A stretch of 64,000 nucleotides of DNA from Ulota crispa (lineage: Eukaryota; Streptophyta; Bryopsida; Orthotrichales; Orthotrichaceae). Made by a program: the position numbers and the translations under genes. Numbering within the stretch: the first letter of the stretch is position 1; each line of letters opens with the position of its first letter. The stretch is from assembly GCA_963920765.1 (NCBI GenBank), contig OY987243.1, positions 1,550,001-1,614,000 of the forward strand. Direction: 5' to 3'. This document shows, one piece after another, positions 61,563-64,000 of this stretch. The notes beneath the pieces are model-generated. The model saw nothing but the letters and a program-made list of their open reading frames with translations. It was not told where the DNA came from and did no database searches.

Positions 61563-61832
61563 TATTGCACATACGCCAATGTGGGGCTAGGGCTGAAAAA
61601 CTCAAATGTTTTTCCCAACAAGGGTAATAGTAATAATTTGCCCCCTATTTTTTTGTTGTTCAATTGCACACTATTCTAAAATCCATGATTAAAGTAGGTT
61701 CTTTGAATCCAAATATGAATTCAAAATTCTCAAATTCAATCTACAAATGGTAAATATCTAAACTTTCAAATTTTCTGGCGGGTGAAAAAAATTATTTTTT
61801 CACCCTAACCCCACATCGACATATGTGTAGTA

Positions 61833-62159
61833 AGGTAGGAAGTACTAGCCAGAACACCCAGAAGCGTCAATGTCCCCATAACCGTCGCCTCTGAAATCTT
61901 GGAAAATCTATGGAAATGAATAGATGTAATTACAAGTATGTACAACATGTGAACATGAAACCTTAGTGTTGGTTATGGGTGCAATGGCTGTTTGCTCTTT
62001 AAAAATTCACAACTTATTCTCAGAGTATCCTAATAATACATTCAAAAGTGCAAACTCAATATTTTTTTGTTCCTAATTGGATCCTATAATTTGCTAGTTA
62101 TTTATTAATAGTCATCATGTTCAAAACCCTTCGTTTGACGTTTATGGATGATCATACTT
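61833..62159. mobile_element. TA-flanked Stowaway-like MITE, family A copy 4
   Basis: The left end AGGTAGGAAGTACTAGCCAG carries a short insertion relative to other copies. The interior (CCCCATAACCGTCGCCTCTG, TTGGATCCTATAATTTGCTA) is collinear with the 11,195 copy. The right terminus is worn. Confidence 0.65.
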
Positions 62160-63778
62160 TACTATGAGCCAAAATCGAACTGCCTCCAGAAATGGAATCT
62201 AGAGTGCTAGGCAGCTAGGGTCAAGAATTTTGAAAAACCAATTTGTGAGCAACTGAGCATTGCTGGGCACTCCAGCGATGCTCATCGTCGCATGTACCAA
62301 GGGCCAGGCGAGCTAAGCGGGGCAGTTCCCTCATCCCCTCTAGTCTAAAATAAAAGCCTCCTTTCATGTGATGTCGGGGTCAGAATCGGTCACAGTGGGC
62401 AGTAACCGGTCAGATTGGAAGTGGATCACGCCCATGTCAAAAGTAGTCTGTTTCTGCAAATGTTCAGTTTTGCCTCGCACCTGCCCGCTGCCCAAACTGC
62501 CATGGCATTGGTGACTTTTCCCCGTCTGCGTTTTTGTGTACCATTTCTGCAAGCTGAGTGGGTGTGGTGGCGCCCACCACCGTCCACGCCGCTGAGGAGA
62601 TCCCCGACATCAGCTCAGAATTGGGCACTCTGGATTTCTTGAACGCCAGGTGATTTGTTGCTGGGGCGCCATGTAAAAATCCCCGGCGCCCGTGCAGCTG
62701 CCGGGCTGTGGCAGCAGTTGCTTTGCATTCACGAACCGAGCCAAATTCGTTTGAGTGCAGTCGCTGTCTGTCTGTCTGTCTATTTGTGCCCTGCGCTTTT
62801 GCTGCTTGGGATTGCCTGTAGCACACGCTAGCAGCGCCTGTTCCAGTTTCCTCAGCGGAGTCCATTCCTCCTCGCCATTAGCGGCATCACGGTTTGTCGA
62901 GTGGCACTTTCACATTGTTGCCGCGGCTTTGCACCCGGTTTTGAAATTTCGGGTTTCAATCAGGTGTTCAGAGTCGAAGCAGCCAGCCAGCCAGCCAGCC
63001 AGCACACGGCCTTGGAGTGGGATGCAGCCGACTATATTGAAAAATCTATTGCGCGGTTTGGCCAGTGGGTGTATCACTACTTCCGGGCTTTTGTTGGTGC
63101 GTTGCGAATTGCTGGATTGGAGTGTGGAGGCTACCTAATACGATAACCGGTCTGATCTTGGACGGTGCATTGGTTCACTATAATGTTACAGTTGCAACTT
63201 TGCCTGGGCCAAGGTTTGCTGCTACGACGCAAAGCGACGCCCTTTGTTGGTGGCGAGCAGAATGGCGGCTATGGAATACTAGTGAGAGCAGGATTGAGAC
63301 GATGGCGTGGGAGGATGGAGTGGTGGAGGCGCGATGGGTTGCAGATGGCGGAGCGACGAGCTCCGAGTGGAAATGGGTTCGTCAATGATAGCGGCAAGGA
63401 AGATCCCAACCCAAGCTCTTTTTCTTCTTCTTCCTCCTTTTCTTCTTCTTCGCAAGATGCCTCCAATTCCAGGTGACACTGGCAACCCCTCTTCCAAATT
63501 CTTGTGTGTCACCGTCTCCTTCCCTACTTCGCCGATCCTCTTCTACGCACATAATTATATTTGTTCCTTTGTGCCATCCCAACTACGAAGAGGCGCTCAC
63601 ATGAATAACCCTGCACTCCTTTACTTTGTGGGACGTTGTTCATTAATTCTGTTGAGCTGATCCATCGATAAAATATGTTGTAAGAATGGCTAATGGACAG
63701 CTTGTGGCTAAGGGTAACTAGCTGTTGTTGTGCACCTGATTACCCTCCGACTGTTTTCCATGCTCTACCAGTTTTTAG
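62160..63778 (+). promoter_or_regulatory. GC-rich 5' region of the gene entering at the window end
   Basis: GC content rises from about 62.3 kb. It contains (CTGT)n at 62,766-62,782 and (CAGC)n at 62,980-63,002, and a CT-rich tract near 63,420. One or more first exons probably lie here: a frame starting at the ATG at 63,183 runs to a possible donor at 63,472 (SSSSQDASNS/GTGACA), but its phase does not fit the next exon, so the join is unproven. Confidence 0.4.
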
Positions 63779-63964
63779 CCGAAAATCTTGAACCGCGCCT
63801 GCGGGTGGGATGGATGGTACATGGGATTCAGGGTTGAAGATACGGATGCCTTTTGTATTATAGAAGGACGAGAAACCGTTCTTGATTTTTCCCGTATGCA
63901 GCTGCAAGAAATTCGTGACAACATTACAGGCCGTCGCAACAAGATATTTCTCCTCATGGAGGAG
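63779..63964 (+). CDS. Internal exon of an unidentified gene, incomplete in window
   Basis: A 62-codon exon runs from the acceptor GTTTTTAG/CCG to the strong donor GAG/GTAAGA, open in one phase throughout. It reads PKILNRACGWDGWYMGFRVE, then EDTDAFCIIEGRETVLDFSR and ends NITGRRNKIFLLMEE. The composition (WDGWY, VLDFSRM, RRNKIFLLMEE) is that of a conserved soluble protein. I do not recognise the family. The upstream exon(s) lie in the GC-rich region to the left and are unresolved; downstream exons are beyond the window. Confidence 0.65.
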
Positions 63965-64000
63965 GTAAGAATCTTGGCCTCGGTTTGCTTTTGCATCTTC

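Overview
The window is nuclear DNA of a land plant (streptophyte). It holds several short, GC-richer gene islands with canonical GT-AG introns, mostly about 100-700 bp, set in a very AT-rich sea crowded with short inverted-repeat transposons. I reconstructed four intact multi-exon genes: an SRPP/REF-family lipid-droplet protein, the Golgi-ER retrieval receptor RER1, an ORAI-like channel protein and Mediator subunit MED19. The SRPP/REF and MED19 proteins are plant-type. ORAI genes, to my knowledge, survive in green algae, bryophytes, lycophytes and possibly gymnosperms but not in flowering plants. Together with the compact introns this points to a bryophyte- or lycophyte-grade plant; this is inference, not proof.

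Layout. 0-1.4 kb: decayed DDE-type DNA transposase on the minus strand. 1.8-14.6 kb: AT-rich repeats, including TTAA-flanked and TA-flanked MITEs, a CACTA MITE, a 125-bp tandem array and a scattered 20-bp palindrome. 15.18-16.59 kb: SRPP/REF gene (+). 17.6-21.7 kb: MITEs and two large inverted repeats. 22.64-24.34 kb: RER1 (-). 25.9-30.3 kb: MITEs, a minisatellite and featureless AT-rich DNA. 30.6 kb: a strong 35-bp hairpin. 31.71-34.04 kb: ORAI-like gene (-), eight exons. 34.5-41.5 kb: more MITEs, some nested. 42.89-44.47 kb: MED19 (-) with a GC-rich upstream region. 49.3-50.5 kb: pseudogene of a plastid-type PPR protein (-). 50.8-51.9 kb: unassigned coding-like exons (-). 52.4-62.2 kb: further MITEs, some touching or nearly so. 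63.8-63.96 kb: an exon of a gene that leaves the window (+).

The genes do not form an operon or an obvious pathway. The strongest unexpected signal is a family of about 17 paired elements, about 80-940 bp long, whose ends read TTAA-CCC(C/T)... and ...GGG-TTAA. A TTAA target site and CCC/GGG termini are the hallmark of the piggyBac superfamily, which to my knowledge is rare or unreported in land plants. The ORAI-like protein is the second main item: the position that aligns with the animal selectivity-filter glutamate is a glutamine.
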